A DNA stretch of 64,000 bases from Pseudooceanicola sp050897975. Its GTDB lineage: Bacteria; Pseudomonadota; Alphaproteobacteria; Rhodobacterales; Rhodobacteraceae. Positions 1 through 7,789 of this stretch are shown one piece after another (positions within the stretch are counted from its first letter, which is position 1; each line of letters opens with the position of its first letter). Both the position numbers and the translations under genes were made by a program. Below the pieces are notes generated by a model. The model saw nothing but the letters and a program-made list of their open reading frames with translations. It had not been told where the DNA came from and did no database searches. Location of the stretch: NCBI RefSeq assembly GCF_050897975.1, contig NZ_JBPAXY010000007.1:186001-250000 (forward strand), read 5' to 3'.

Positions 1-1325
1 GCGCCCTGGGGGTGATCCACCAGCGGTGGAAGTCGATCCCGGGCCGGTTCAAGGATTACATCAGCCAGCCGAAATCCAACGGCTACCGCAGTATCCACAC
101 CACCGTGTCGGGCCGCGATGGCAAGCGCGTCGAGGTGCAGATCCGCACCCGCGCCATGCATGACGTGGCCGAGGCCGGCGTTGCCGCGCACTGGTCCTAC
201 AAGGACGGGGTGAAATCGGAAAATCCCTTCGCCGTCGATCCCACCCGCTGGATCAGCGCCCTGACCGAACAGATGGGTGCCGACGAGGACCACGAGGATT
301 TCCTCGAAGCGGTCAAGCTGGAGATGTATTCCGACAAGGTCTTCTGTTTCACGCCGAAGGGCGAGGTGGTGAAACTGCCGCGCGGCGCGACGCCGATCGA
401 CTTTGCCTATGCGATCCATACCCGCATCGGCTCTGCCTGCGTCGGCGCCAAGATCGACGGGATGCGGGTGCCGCTGTGGACCCGGATCAAGAACGGCCAG
501 TCGGTCGAGATCATCACCGCCGAGGGGCAGGAGCCGCAGGCCACCTGGCTGGACATCGCCACCACCGGCCGCGCCAAGGCCGCCATCCGCCGGGCTCTGC
601 GCGAGGTCGATCGCGAGCGCTACATCAAGCTGGGCCGCGAACTGGCGCGCTCTGGCTTTGAACATGTGGGCAAGAAGGCCACCGACAAGGTGCTGGAAAC
701 CGCCGCCAAGAAGCTGCGCATCGAGGACGGCAAGGAAGAGCTGCTGGCCCAGCTGGGCCGGGCCGAGCTGCGCGTGGCCCGTGTGGTGGCCGTGCTTTAC
801 CCCGAGCTGATGGAAAGCGACGAGGGCGAGGCGCTGACCCGCGACCGCGCCCTGATCGGCCTGGAAAAGGGCCAAAGCTTCAAGCGGGCGCAGTGCTGTC
901 AGCCGCTGCCGGGCGAGCGGATCGTCGGCATCACCTGGCGGGGCCGCCCCTTGCAGGTGCACGCCATCGACTGCGAGGGCCTGTCGGCCTACGAGGATCA
1001 GCCGGACCGCTGGGTCGATCTGCACTGGCAGGTCGGGCGCCATGCGGCCATCTATGTGGTCACGCTGGATCTGGTGCTGGCCAACGACCCGGGCGTGCTG
1101 GGGCGGATTTGCACATTGATCGGCGAGCAGAAGGCCAATATCTCGGATCTTGAGTTCCTGGACCGCAAGCCCGATTTCTATCGCCTGCTGGTCGACGTGG
1201 AGCTGCGGGACGCGGAACATCTGCACAACCTGATCTCGGCGCTTGAGGCCGAGGCGGATGTGGCCTCTGTCGCGCGCCATCGCAAACCGGAGGAGCCGCC
1301 CGTGGCTCCTGCCCCAAGCCCCTGA
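1..1325 (+). CDS. rsh: Bifunctional (p)ppGpp synthetase/hydrolase (RelA/SpoT family), 5'-truncated by window edge
   Basis: Makes and degrades the stringent-response alarmone (p)ppGpp. Only the C-terminal part is present: the reading frame is open to base 1 and enters inside the synthetase domain (QPKSNGYRSIHTTV, then EVQIRTRAMHDVAE). A TGS domain follows (VFCFTPKGEVVKLPRGATPIDFAYAIHT, roughly residues 108-170 of the visible part) and the gene ends in an ACT domain (DPGVLGRICTLIGEQKANISD). The hydrolase domain and the motif that separates RelA from SpoT types lie outside the window. Alphaproteobacteria usually have one bifunctional long Rsh, so I infer that type. The stop is 10 nt before the TTG start proposed for the next gene, suggesting an operon. 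Confidence 0.95.
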   Translation, partial: ALGVIHQRWKSIPGRFKDYISQPKSNGYRSIHTTVSGRDGKRVEVQIRTRAMHDVAEAGVAAHWSYKDGVKSENPFAVDPTRWISALTEQMGADEDHEDFLEAVKLEMYSDKVFCFTPKGEVVKLPRGATPIDFAYAIHTRIGSACVGAKIDGMRVPLWTRIKNGQSVEIITAEGQEPQATWLDIATTGRAKAAIRRALREVDRERYIKLGRELARSGFEHVGKKATDKVLETAAKKLRIEDGKEELLAQLGRAELRVARVVAVLYPELMESDEGEALTRDRALIGLEKGQSFKRAQCCQPLPGERIVGITWRGRPLQVHAIDCEGLSAYEDQPDRWVDLHWQVGRHAAIYVVTLDLVLANDPGVLGRICTLIGEQKANISDLEFLDRKPDFYRLLVDVELRDAEHLHNLISALEAEADVASVARHRKPEEPPVAPAPSP

Positions 1326-1335
1326 GGACGCCCAG

Positions 1336-2028
1336 TTGGTATTCAAGCGTCGCGACAGACGGCCCTACTGGAAGATCGTGTTCGAATTCTTCTGGCCCCG
1401 GGGGGGATGGACGCGGGCGTTTCATTACGTGAAACACCGGCTGCGGCGCTTGCCAGATACGCCCGAGAAGATCGCCCGCGGCATCTTTGCCGGGCTCTTC
1501 ACCACCTTCACCCCCTTCTTCGGGATGCATTTCGTGGTTGCCGCCAGCCTGGCGGTGATCCTGCGCGGCAATGTCCTGGCGGCGCTGCTGGCCACCTTCG
1601 TGGGCAACCCGCTGACCTATGTGCCGATCGGGGTGATCTCGCTTCAGACCGGTTATTGGCTGCTTCGGGTGACCGGAGAGGGCGGGCCGCCGCCGGGGCC
1701 CCTGGCGCCGCCGGATCATCCCCATGGCCTGGCCCATGGGTTCGGCGGCAAGTTCGTCGCCGCCGCCGATGACCTGAAGGATAACATCTGGGCGCTGTTC
1801 ACCGATGCCGACGCCAACTGGCACGGGCTGGCGGTCTTCTATCACGAGGTCTTCTATCCCTACATGGTGGGCGGCATCATCCCCGGGGTGATCGCCGGGC
1901 TGATCGGCTATTACGTCTCGGTCCCGCTGATCCGCGCCTACCAGGCCCGCCGCAAGGGCGCCCTGAAGGCCAAGCTGGCCGCGATCCGCGCCAAATCCGC
2001 CGCCAAGAGCGCCAAGCCCAAGCGCTGA
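1336..2028 (+). CDS. DUF2062 membrane protein
   Basis: A 230-residue protein of the DUF2062 family; function unknown. The frame is open well upstream into rsh, but family members begin with a VFKRR-like basic stretch just before the conserved part, so I place the start at TTG 1336 (MVFKRRDRRPYW). The conserved core is ARGIFAGLFTTFTPFFGMHF followed by FVGNPLTYVPIG; two or three hydrophobic segments around residues 55-115 and one near 180-200 predict an inner-membrane protein. The C-terminus is Lys/Ala-rich. It follows rsh directly. The TTG start is the least certain point. Confidence 0.85.
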   Translation: MVFKRRDRRPYWKIVFEFFWPRGGWTRAFHYVKHRLRRLPDTPEKIARGIFAGLFTTFTPFFGMHFVVAASLAVILRGNVLAALLATFVGNPLTYVPIGVISLQTGYWLLRVTGEGGPPPGPLAPPDHPHGLAHGFGGKFVAAADDLKDNIWALFTDADANWHGLAVFYHEVFYPYMVGGIIPGVIAGLIGYYVSVPLIRAYQARRKGALKAKLAAIRAKSAAKSAKPKR

Positions 2029-2127
2029 GGGTCTTTGGCGGGGGGCTGTGCCCCCCGTCGCCGGAGGGCGAGAGGTAGAGGGGGGCGGGGGCTCTGCCCC
2101 CCCCCTTGAGCCCTGACGGGCTCAATT

Positions 2128-2158
2128 CCCCCCGGGATATTTTTGGCAATGAGAAGAG
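2128..2158 (+). repeat. 3'-end repeat, subtype 1 (copy R1)
   Basis: CCCCCCGGGATATTTTTGG followed by the subtype tail CAATGAGAAGAG. It lies about 100 nt after the DUF2062 stop, in sense orientation, after GC hairpins of the form GGGGGC-TNT-GCCCCC (2042-2057 and 2087-2105) and GAGCCC-TGAC-GGGCTC. The T run after the GC-rich block could act as a terminator tail. Confidence 0.8.
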
Positions 2159-2263
2159 GGGGCGGGGCGCGCCGGGGCGGGCGTGGCGCCCTGGGGGCGT
2201 TTGGGGGGTGGCGCTTGGGCAAGGGCTGCGGCATGAATTGGCCAACGCGAAGGGAGTCCCGTC

Positions 2264-3013
2264 ATGAGCGATCAGCCGAAACTGCGTCTGGGTGTGAACA
2301 TCGACCATGTGGCCACGGTGCGCAACGCGCGCGGCGGCGCCTATCCTGATCCGCTGCGGGCGGCGAAACTGGCCGAGGAGGCAGGCGCCGATGGCATCAC
2401 CGCGCATCTGCGCGAGGACCGCCGCCATATCTCGGACGCTGACATCGAGGCCCTGGCGGCGGCGCTGTCCGTGCCGCTGAACTTCGAGATGGCGGCCACC
2501 GACGAGATGCAGGCCATCGCCCTGCGGCACAAGCCCCATGCGGTCTGCATCGTGCCGGAAAAGCGCGAGGAACGGACCACCGAAGGCGGGCTGGAAGTGG
2601 CGCGCGAGGAGAACCGCCTGGCCCATTTCATCGCGCCGCTGCGCGAGGCGGGCTGCCGGGTGTCGATCTTCATCGCCGCCGACCGGCCGCAGATCGAGGC
2701 CGCGCATCGCATCGGCGCCGAGGTGATCGAACTGCACACCGGCGCCTATTGCGACGCCCATGCCGAGGGGCGTTTCGACGATCGCGATGCCGAGCTGGAA
2801 CGGCTGCGCGAGATGGCCGCCTTTGGTCATTCCCTGGGGCTGGAGGTCCACGCGGGCCACGGGCTGACCTATGACACCGTCGTGCCGGTCGCCGCCTTCC
2901 CCGAGCTGCGCGAGCTGAACATCGGCCATTTCCTGATCGGCGAGGCGATCTTCCGCGGGCTGCCCGCCGCCATTACCGAAATGCGCCGCCTGATGGACGA
3001 GGCGCGGGTCTGA
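2264..3013 (+). CDS. pdxJ: Pyridoxine 5'-phosphate synthase PdxJ
   Basis: Condenses 3-amino-2-oxopropyl phosphate (from PdxA) with 1-deoxyxylulose 5-phosphate to give pyridoxine 5'-phosphate, in the cytoplasm. The 249-residue length is normal for the TIM-barrel family. Family motifs are all present: NIDHVATVRNARGG at the N-terminus, AHLREDRRHI, NFEMAAT, VPEKREERTTEGGL, VHAGHGLTYD and NIGHFLIGEAIFRGL. Start ATG 2264 follows AGGGAG at 2250-2255. The stop codon abuts the stop codon of the convergent LysR gene. The position between rsh and acpS is typical of Rhodobacteraceae. Confidence 0.97.
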   Translation: MSDQPKLRLGVNIDHVATVRNARGGAYPDPLRAAKLAEEAGADGITAHLREDRRHISDADIEALAAALSVPLNFEMAATDEMQAIALRHKPHAVCIVPEKREERTTEGGLEVAREENRLAHFIAPLREAGCRVSIFIAADRPQIEAAHRIGAEVIELHTGAYCDAHAEGRFDDRDAELERLREMAAFGHSLGLEVHAGHGLTYDTVVPVAAFPELRELNIGHFLIGEAIFRGLPAAITEMRRLMDEARV

Positions 3014-3943
3014 TCAGGCCCCGCCGCCTGGTCCAGCGTTGACGATGCCCCGGTGGCCCAGCCCCTCGGCCCCGGTGCTGTCGATCAGCCATTTGCGGAA
3101 CAGCCGCTGTTCCGGCGACAGCGACAGCTCGCCATGGGATAGCAGCCAATAGCGCAGGTCGGTGCGGTGAAAGCGCGGGATCGGGGCGCAAATCCGCCCC
3201 TGGTCCAGGGCGTCGCGGCACAGGGTTTCGAAACTGAGGAAGACCCCCGCCCCCGACATCGCCGCATCGAGGCAAAGCGAGGCCTCGGAAAATTCGGGCC
3301 CGTCGCGCAGCGGCAGCCCGCCCGCCCCCTCGGGCACCAGCCAGTCGTCCCAGGAAAACATCGCGTTGGTGTCGCGGATAATCGGCACCGAGGCGAAGTC
3401 CTGCTGGCTGGTGATGGTGCGCGCCATCTCGGGCGAACAGACTGGCACGATGCGCAGCGGGAACAGCGCCTGGGCGCGCAGTCCGGGATAGGGGCCGCGG
3501 CCAATGCGGATGGCAAAGTCGATATCGCCGTCGTTGGGATCGGACAGGGCCGCCTGGCTGTCCAGCCGCACCTTGATGTCGGGAAAGGCGCGGTAGAAGG
3601 CGGGCAGCCGCCAGATCAGCCAGCGCGCGGCGAAGATCGGCGCGCAGCTCAGCGACAGCTGTCCGCCCCGGTCGCGCCGCCCCAGTTCCGCTGCCGCCGT
3701 CAGCTGGCGAAAGCCCGAGGTCAGCAGGCGAAAGAACTCCTCGGTGCCGGGCAGGGGGCGCAGGCCTTCGGGGCGGCGTTCGAACAGCTTGTGGCCCAGG
3801 GTCTCTTCGGCGCGGGCCACCTGTTGCGACACGGCGCCGGGGGTGATGCCCAGCTCTGCCGCCGCGCTGCGCAGGGTGCCGGTGCGGGCCACGGCCTCGA
3901 CAGCGCGCAGGTTGTTCAGGTGCAGGCGGTTCAGCGGGTTCAT
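3014..3943 (-). CDS. LysR-family transcriptional regulator (GcvA-like)
   Basis: A 309-residue LysR-type regulator. The N-terminal winged helix-turn-helix is at about residues 6-65 (NNLRAVEAVARTGTLRSAAA, then ITPGAVSQQVARAEETLG). The effector domain follows at about 90-295, with the GcvA-like pattern LSCAPIFAARWLIWRLPAFY and VRLDSQAAL. The effector is unknown. It is divergent from the 62-residue ORF at 4041, and the 97-bp gap carries an inverted repeat that overlaps its start region, so autoregulation and control of the small gene are plausible. The stop codon directly abuts that of pdxJ. Confidence 0.92.
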   Translation of the reverse strand: MNPLNRLHLNNLRAVEAVARTGTLRSAAAELGITPGAVSQQVARAEETLGHKLFERRPEGLRPLPGTEEFFRLLTSGFRQLTAAAELGRRDRGGQLSLSCAPIFAARWLIWRLPAFYRAFPDIKVRLDSQAALSDPNDGDIDFAIRIGRGPYPGLRAQALFPLRIVPVCSPEMARTITSQQDFASVPIIRDTNAMFSWDDWLVPEGAGGLPLRDGPEFSEASLCLDAAMSGAGVFLSFETLCRDALDQGRICAPIPRFHRTDLRYWLLSHGELSLSPEQRLFRKWLIDSTGAEGLGHRGIVNAGPGGGA

Positions 3944-3967
3944 ATAGCCTAGCTAAACCTGTCTATA
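3943..3967. promoter_or_regulatory. Possible LysR operator between divergent genes
   Basis: Short inverted repeat TATAG-N15-CTATA, with a second TAG-N10-CTA nested inside (3950-3965). It fits the T-N(11)-A logic of LysR sites and lies right at the start codon of the LysR gene. The assignment rests only on position and symmetry. Confidence 0.35.
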
Positions 3968-4040
3968 CCTTTGCTGCAATTAAAAAGGGGTGTGGTGGGT
4001 CCTATGTTGGGTTCATCTGAAACCAAGAAAGGAGAAGACC

Positions 4041-4229
4041 ATGTTCAAATGGTTCCGTTCTGCCCCGCGCCCCCTGTCGCGCGACCCGCTGGACCACCCC
4101 GAGATCGCGCGGATGACCCTGCGTGAGCTGGCCGACCTGCCGATGGTGCCGCCGATGGCCCCTGCGCGGGCGTCCAGCCGCGCCCCGGCCCCGGCCCCGG
4201 CCGCGGTTCCCCGCTCGGCGCCCTGCTAA
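4041..4229 (+). CDS. Small 62-residue protein of unknown function
   Basis: Start ATG 4041 has a strong ribosome binding site (AAAGGAG at 4028-4034). The product begins MFKWFRSAPRPLSRDPLDHPE, has a short helical middle (IARMTLRELADLPM) and ends in an Ala/Pro tail (APAPAPAA). There is no membrane segment or signal peptide. I do not recognise the family. The divergent arrangement with a LysR regulator and the good ribosome binding site argue that it is real. The basic N-terminus recalls small DUF1127-like peptides, but the match is not convincing. Confidence 0.65.
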   Translation: MFKWFRSAPRPLSRDPLDHPEIARMTLRELADLPMVPPMAPARASSRAPAPAPAAVPRSAPC

Positions 4230-4339
4230 GGCCGGACGGCCTGGCCCATGCCCCTGTCGCGGCGCCCCGACGCCGCGAAATAGCTCTTGAACCTTCCCCC
4301 CGTCCCGCGCCAGTTTCGCCCCGAGAGAAAGGGCGGCAC

Positions 4340-4738
4340 ATGATCCTGGGAATTGGAACGGACCTGGCGAATATCGACCGGATTCAAGCTGTTCTGGACC
4401 GCCACGGCGACCGGTTTCGCAACCGTGTCTTCACCCCCACCGAACAGGCCAAGGCGGCGCGGCGGCGCGACGAGGCGGGCACCTATGCCAAACGCTGGGC
4501 CGCGAAAGAGGCCTGTTCCAAGGCCCTTGGCACGGGGCTGGCCATGGGGATCTCGTGGAAGGACATGGCGGTCAGCAATCTGCGCACCGGGCAACCGGTG
4601 ATGGAGCTGACCGGCTGGGCCGCCGAACGCCTGGCCGAGATGACGCCGCCGGGTCATCAGGCCATCGTCCATGTCACCCTGACCGACGACCACCCCTGGG
4701 CCCAGGCCTTCGTGGTGATCGAGGCCCGCCCGCTTTAG
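4340..4738 (+). CDS. acpS: Holo-[acyl-carrier-protein] synthase
   Basis: Transfers the 4'-phosphopantetheine arm of CoA to apo-ACP, needed for fatty acid synthesis. The 132-residue length is normal for AcpS. The Mg/CoA-binding residues are visible: Asp8 in GIGTDLANIDRI and Glu in KRWAAKEACSKALGTG. VTLTDDHPWAQAFVVIEA near the C-terminus is also typical. The gene lies in the conserved pdxJ-acpS-lepB-rnc series. A 433-nt gap with a large inverted-repeat element separates it from lepB. Confidence 0.96.
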   Translation: MILGIGTDLANIDRIQAVLDRHGDRFRNRVFTPTEQAKAARRRDEAGTYAKRWAAKEACSKALGTGLAMGISWKDMAVSNLRTGQPVMELTGWAAERLAEMTPPGHQAIVHVTLTDDHPWAQAFVVIEARPL

Positions 4739-4816
4739 TCCACAACCGGGCGCAAGCGGGGCAAGGCCAAGACGCGCCGCCCTGTCCAAAGGGCAGGCCC
4801 CTTGCCGGCCGGTCGC

Positions 4817-4845
4817 CGGGATATTTAGAGCCAAAAAATAAACGA
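4817..4845 (+). repeat. 3'-end repeat, divergent subtype (copy R2a)
   Basis: CGGGATATTTAGAGCC followed by AAAAAATAAACGA, about 80 nt after acpS in sense orientation. It is the left arm of an imperfect inverted repeat with 4951-4979. Confidence 0.7.
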
Positions 4846-4950
4846 ACCTCTCGCCCATGACGGAACGAGAGGCCCATTTCCTGGCGCGGTCATCGGGATC
4901 CCTCCCTGTACCGCGCCCAGAGGTTCGACGATTCAGGTTAAGAAACTCTT

Positions 4951-4979
4951 TCGTCTATTTGTTGGCCCGAAATATCCCC
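4951..4979 (-). repeat. 3'-end repeat, divergent subtype (copy R2b)
   Basis: Inverted partner of 4817-4845. Read on the minus strand it is GGGGATATTTCGGGCC followed by AACAAATAGACGA. It is antisense to both flanking genes, unlike most copies in the window. Confidence 0.7.
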
Positions 4980-5087
4980 GCCGGAGGCTGCGGCTTTCGC
5001 AGAAAGGCGCAAACCCGCGTCGGCCGTGCCTTCGCCCCTGCCGCAACACGATCCCGAGACGGTCTGGCGCTTTTCCCTGACCCCATG

Positions 5088-5117
5088 TTGACTTGTCCGC
5101 CGCCCCCCCGCATGTAA
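5088..5117 (+). promoter_or_regulatory. Putative lepB promoter
   Basis: TTGACT (5088-5093) and ATGTAA (5112-5117) with an 18-nt spacer, about 55 nt upstream of the lepB start. The -35 box is good and the -10 box is weak. Confidence 0.4.
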
Positions 5118-5171
5118 CCCGGGCTGCCCGGGCACGGGCGCGTGGACCAATGCAGGAAGGACCGGAGCGGC

Positions 5172-6020
5172 ATGGCCAAGGCTGAGGGCAAGGGCGAAAG
5201 CGGTTTCCTTTGGGAAACCATCAAGACGATCTTCTGGGCGCTGATCATCGCGGGCCTGTTCCGCAGCGTCTTCTTCCAACCGTTCTGGATCCCCTCGGGG
5301 TCGATGAAGGACACGCTGCTGGTCGGCGACTTCCTCTTCGTGAACAAGATGGCTTACGGCTATTCCTACGCCTCCTGCCCGAACATCCGCATCCAGCGTT
5401 TCGGCATCGACCTGGACGCGAAGGACATCTGCGGCTTCCTCGACAATGACAACACCCGGGTCATGGGGTCCGAACCCGAGCGCGGCGACGTGGTGGTCTT
5501 CCGCCATCCGGTCACCGGCGAGGATTACATCAAGCGGGTGATCGGCCTGCCGGGCGACCAGGTGCAGATGATCGATTCGGTGCTGCACATCAACGGCGAG
5601 GCCGTGGCCATGGAACCTGCTGGGACCTTCGTCGAGACCTACGAACCCCAGGGGCCCCAGGGCCGCACGCCGCGCTGCTTCAACGACGCCACCGTGGGCC
5701 TGGGCGGCACCTGCGAGAAGGAACGCTTCCTGGAAACCTTGCCGGGCGGGGTGACCCATTCGATCCTGAACGTGGGCTATTCGCCGCGCGCCGATGACAC
5801 CGCCGTCTTCACCGTGCCCGAGGGCGAATATTTCATGATGGGCGACAACCGCGACAACTCGACCGATTCGCGCTTTTCGCAGGCCGGGGGCGGCGTGGGC
5901 TTTGTTCCTTACGAGAACCTGATCGGCCGGGCCAACCGGGTGATCTTCTCTTCCGCCGGCCGGTCGCTGCTGTTCGTCTGGGACTGGCGCAAGGATCGCT
6001 TCCTCGAACCCATCCAGTGA
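5172..6020 (+). CDS. lepB: Signal peptidase I
   Basis: Membrane-bound serine protease that removes signal peptides from exported proteins. The 282-residue form starts at ATG 5172 after AGGAAGG; an in-frame GTG at 5142 would add ten residues and is less likely. One N-terminal membrane anchor (about 17-35) precedes the nucleophile Ser44 in PSGSMKDTLLVGD and the general base Lys121 in YIKRVIGLPGD. The C-terminal box FMMGDNRDNSTDSR is intact. It is followed by a GC-rich hairpin with a T-rich tail, then rnc. Confidence 0.97.
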   Translation: MAKAEGKGESGFLWETIKTIFWALIIAGLFRSVFFQPFWIPSGSMKDTLLVGDFLFVNKMAYGYSYASCPNIRIQRFGIDLDAKDICGFLDNDNTRVMGSEPERGDVVVFRHPVTGEDYIKRVIGLPGDQVQMIDSVLHINGEAVAMEPAGTFVETYEPQGPQGRTPRCFNDATVGLGGTCEKERFLETLPGGVTHSILNVGYSPRADDTAVFTVPEGEYFMMGDNRDNSTDSRFSQAGGGVGFVPYENLIGRANRVIFSSAGRSLLFVWDWRKDRFLEPIQ

Positions 6021-6051
6021 CGCGCGCGTCCCACCCCGGACCAACCGCGCC

Positions 6052-6090
6052 GCCGCGGCCCTTGCACGGGCCGCGGCTTTGCGCTTTTTA
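6052..6090 (+). terminator. Intrinsic terminator after lepB
   Basis: A perfect 10-bp stem GCCGCGGCCC (6052-6061) / GGGCCGCGGC (6068-6077) with loop TTGCAC, then TTTGCGCTTTTT. It lies between lepB and rnc and may act as an attenuator rather than a complete stop. Confidence 0.8.
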
Positions 6091-6118
6091 GGGCGGCAAT
6101 CCGCAGCAGGAACCGGCG

Positions 6119-6805
6119 ATGAAGATTTCAAGCGAGCTGAAGGCCTTTCAGGAGCGGCTGGGACATGAGTTTGCCCGGCCCGAACTGATGCTGCGCGCGG
6201 TGACCCACAGCTCGGTCTCCTCGGCCACGCGGCCCGACAACCAGCGGCTGGAATTCCTGGGCGACCGGGTGCTGGGTCTGGTGATGGCCGAGGCGCTGCT
6301 GTTCGAGGACAAGGGCGCCAGCGAGGGCCAGCTGGCCCCGCGTTTCAACGCGCTGGTGCGCAAGGAGGCCTGCGCCGAGATCGCCCGCGAGATCGACCTC
6401 GGCGCGGTGTTGAAACTGGGCCGGTCCGAGCAGATGTCGGGCGGGCGCCGCAAGCAGGCCCTGCTGGGCGACGCGATGGAGGCGGTGATTGCCGCGGTCT
6501 ATCTGGACGCGGGCTTTGACGCCGCCAAGCAGATGATCCTGCGCCTCTGGGGCCAGCGCATCCGCGATGTCGAGGAAGACGCCCGCGACCCCAAGACCGC
6601 GCTTCAGGAATGGGCCCAGGCGCGGCGCCTGCCGCCGCCCGCCTATGTCGAGACCGCCCGCGAAGGCCCCGATCACGCGCCCGTCTTCACCATCGCCGCC
6701 CGTCTGCAAACCGGCGAAGAGGCCCAGGCGCAGGCCAGTTCCAAACGCGCCGCCGAACAGGCCGCCGCCGCCCGGCTGCTGGCCCGGCTGGAGGACGCGG
6801 GGTGA
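6119..6805 (+). CDS. rnc: Ribonuclease III
   Basis: Endoribonuclease for double-stranded RNA that processes rRNA precursors and some mRNAs. The 228 residues are a normal length. The catalytic signature is NQRLEFLGDRVLGL at about residues 40-53 and the second acidic cluster is LLGDAMEAVIAAVYLDAGF. The double-stranded RNA binding domain is at about 155-225 (KTALQEWAQARRLPPPAY through SSKRAAEQAAAARLL). The stop overlaps the GTG start of the following transporter gene (GTGA). Confidence 0.97.
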   Translation: MKISSELKAFQERLGHEFARPELMLRAVTHSSVSSATRPDNQRLEFLGDRVLGLVMAEALLFEDKGASEGQLAPRFNALVRKEACAEIAREIDLGAVLKLGRSEQMSGGRRKQALLGDAMEAVIAAVYLDAGFDAAKQMILRLWGQRIRDVEEDARDPKTALQEWAQARRLPPPAYVETAREGPDHAPVFTIAARLQTGEEAQAQASSKRAAEQAAAARLLARLEDAG

Positions 6806-7689
6806 GCGCGAACCTGCGTGGCAGCCTGTTCATGGTCCTGGCCATGATCGGCTTTGCCATCGAGGATGCGATCTTCAAGGGGATCGCCGTCACCCTGCCG
6901 CCGGGCTTTACCACGCTGCTCTTTGGCCTTGTGGGCACGCTGTGCTTCGCGGTCCTGTGCTGGCGGGCGGGGGAACCGGCGCTGACCCGTGACGCGTTGC
7001 GCCCGCGCCTTCTGATCCGTTCGGCCATCGAACTGGTGGGGCGGCTGTTCTTTGCCCTGGCGCTGGCCTTCACCCCGCTCAGCTCGACCTCGGCCATCCT
7101 TCAGGCGGCGCCGCTGTTCGTCACCCTGGGGGCGGCGGTCCTGCTGGGGGAAAAGGTCGGCCCGCGCCGCTGGATCGCCATGGCCTTTGGCTTTGTCGGT
7201 GTGCTGCTGATCCTCAAGCCCACCCCCGCCGCCTTCGAGCCGCAGTCGATCTTTGCCCTGCTGGGGATGATCGGCTTTGCCGGGCGCGACTTGGCCACCC
7301 GGATGGCGCCGCCCGCTGTCTCTGGCCGCCAGCTGGGCACCCTGGGGTTTCTGGTGATCACCTGCGCGGGCCTCGTCTTCATGATGTTCGACACCGCGCC
7401 CCCGCGTCTGCCCGCAGGCCACGAGGCGGCGCGGGTACTGGCCCTGGGGCTGGTCGGGGTCTCGGCCTATATGGCGCTGACCCTGGCCATGCGCTCGGGC
7501 GAGGTCTCGGTGGTGGCGCCCTTCCGCTATTCGCGGCTGCTGATCGCCCTGCTGATCGCCTATCTGTTCTTCGGCGAGCGCCCCGACCTCTGGACCCTGG
7601 CGGGCGGGCTGCTGATCGTGGTCTCGGGCACCTATACCCTGATGCGCTCGGGGCGGGCCTCGGTGCCCCCCGCGCCGGAAGGGCCCTGA
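6802..7689 (+). CDS. DMT-superfamily (EamA) transporter
   Basis: A 295-residue inner-membrane protein with about ten hydrophobic helices arranged as two EamA repeats (first LFMVLAMIGFAIEDAIFKGI, second from about residue 150). LLGEKVGPRRWIAMAFGFVGVLLIL is the typical end of the first repeat. The substrate is unknown. I chose GTG 6802, which overlaps the rnc stop by 4 nt; longer frames run inside rnc. Its position between rnc and era, genes that are usually adjacent, is notable. Confidence 0.88.
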   Translation: MSANLRGSLFMVLAMIGFAIEDAIFKGIAVTLPPGFTTLLFGLVGTLCFAVLCWRAGEPALTRDALRPRLLIRSAIELVGRLFFALALAFTPLSSTSAILQAAPLFVTLGAAVLLGEKVGPRRWIAMAFGFVGVLLILKPTPAAFEPQSIFALLGMIGFAGRDLATRMAPPAVSGRQLGTLGFLVITCAGLVFMMFDTAPPRLPAGHEAARVLALGLVGVSAYMALTLAMRSGEVSVVAPFRYSRLLIALLIAYLFFGERPDLWTLAGGLLIVVSGTYTLMRSGRASVPPAPEGP

Positions 7690-7789
7690 GCCCGGGGTCT
7701 TGGGGCCCCTTTCGCGCAGGGGGCGAGACAGGGCTGGCGCGCTGCGCTAAAAGCCTCTAGAGAGCGCACTTCGCTTGAAGGACCAGACC

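Larger units (their letters stand above)
4739..5171. other. Long acpS-lepB intergenic region with nested inverted repeats
   Basis: No convincing gene; the short frame at 4857-5117 crosses the repeats and has no ribosome binding site. The region holds two inverted copies of the 3'-end repeat (4817-4845, 4951-4979) around a structured core, then a likely lepB promoter. In the core, CGAACCTCT (4843-4851) pairs with AGAGGTTCG (4919-4927) and GGCGCGGT (4883-4890) with ACCGCGCC (4910-4917). A competing hairpin pairs CCTCTCG (4847-4853) with CGAGAGG (4866-4872). Confidence 0.7.

Noticed and set aside
2128..2158. The 17-copy repeat as a transposon-derived MITE
   Set aside because: No terminal inverted repeats or target duplications are seen, and the strong sense orientation at 3' ends favours a transcript-end function.
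4857..5117. 86-codon frame in the acpS-lepB gap
   Set aside because: It spans the inverted repeats, has no ribosome binding site and its product is low-complexity.
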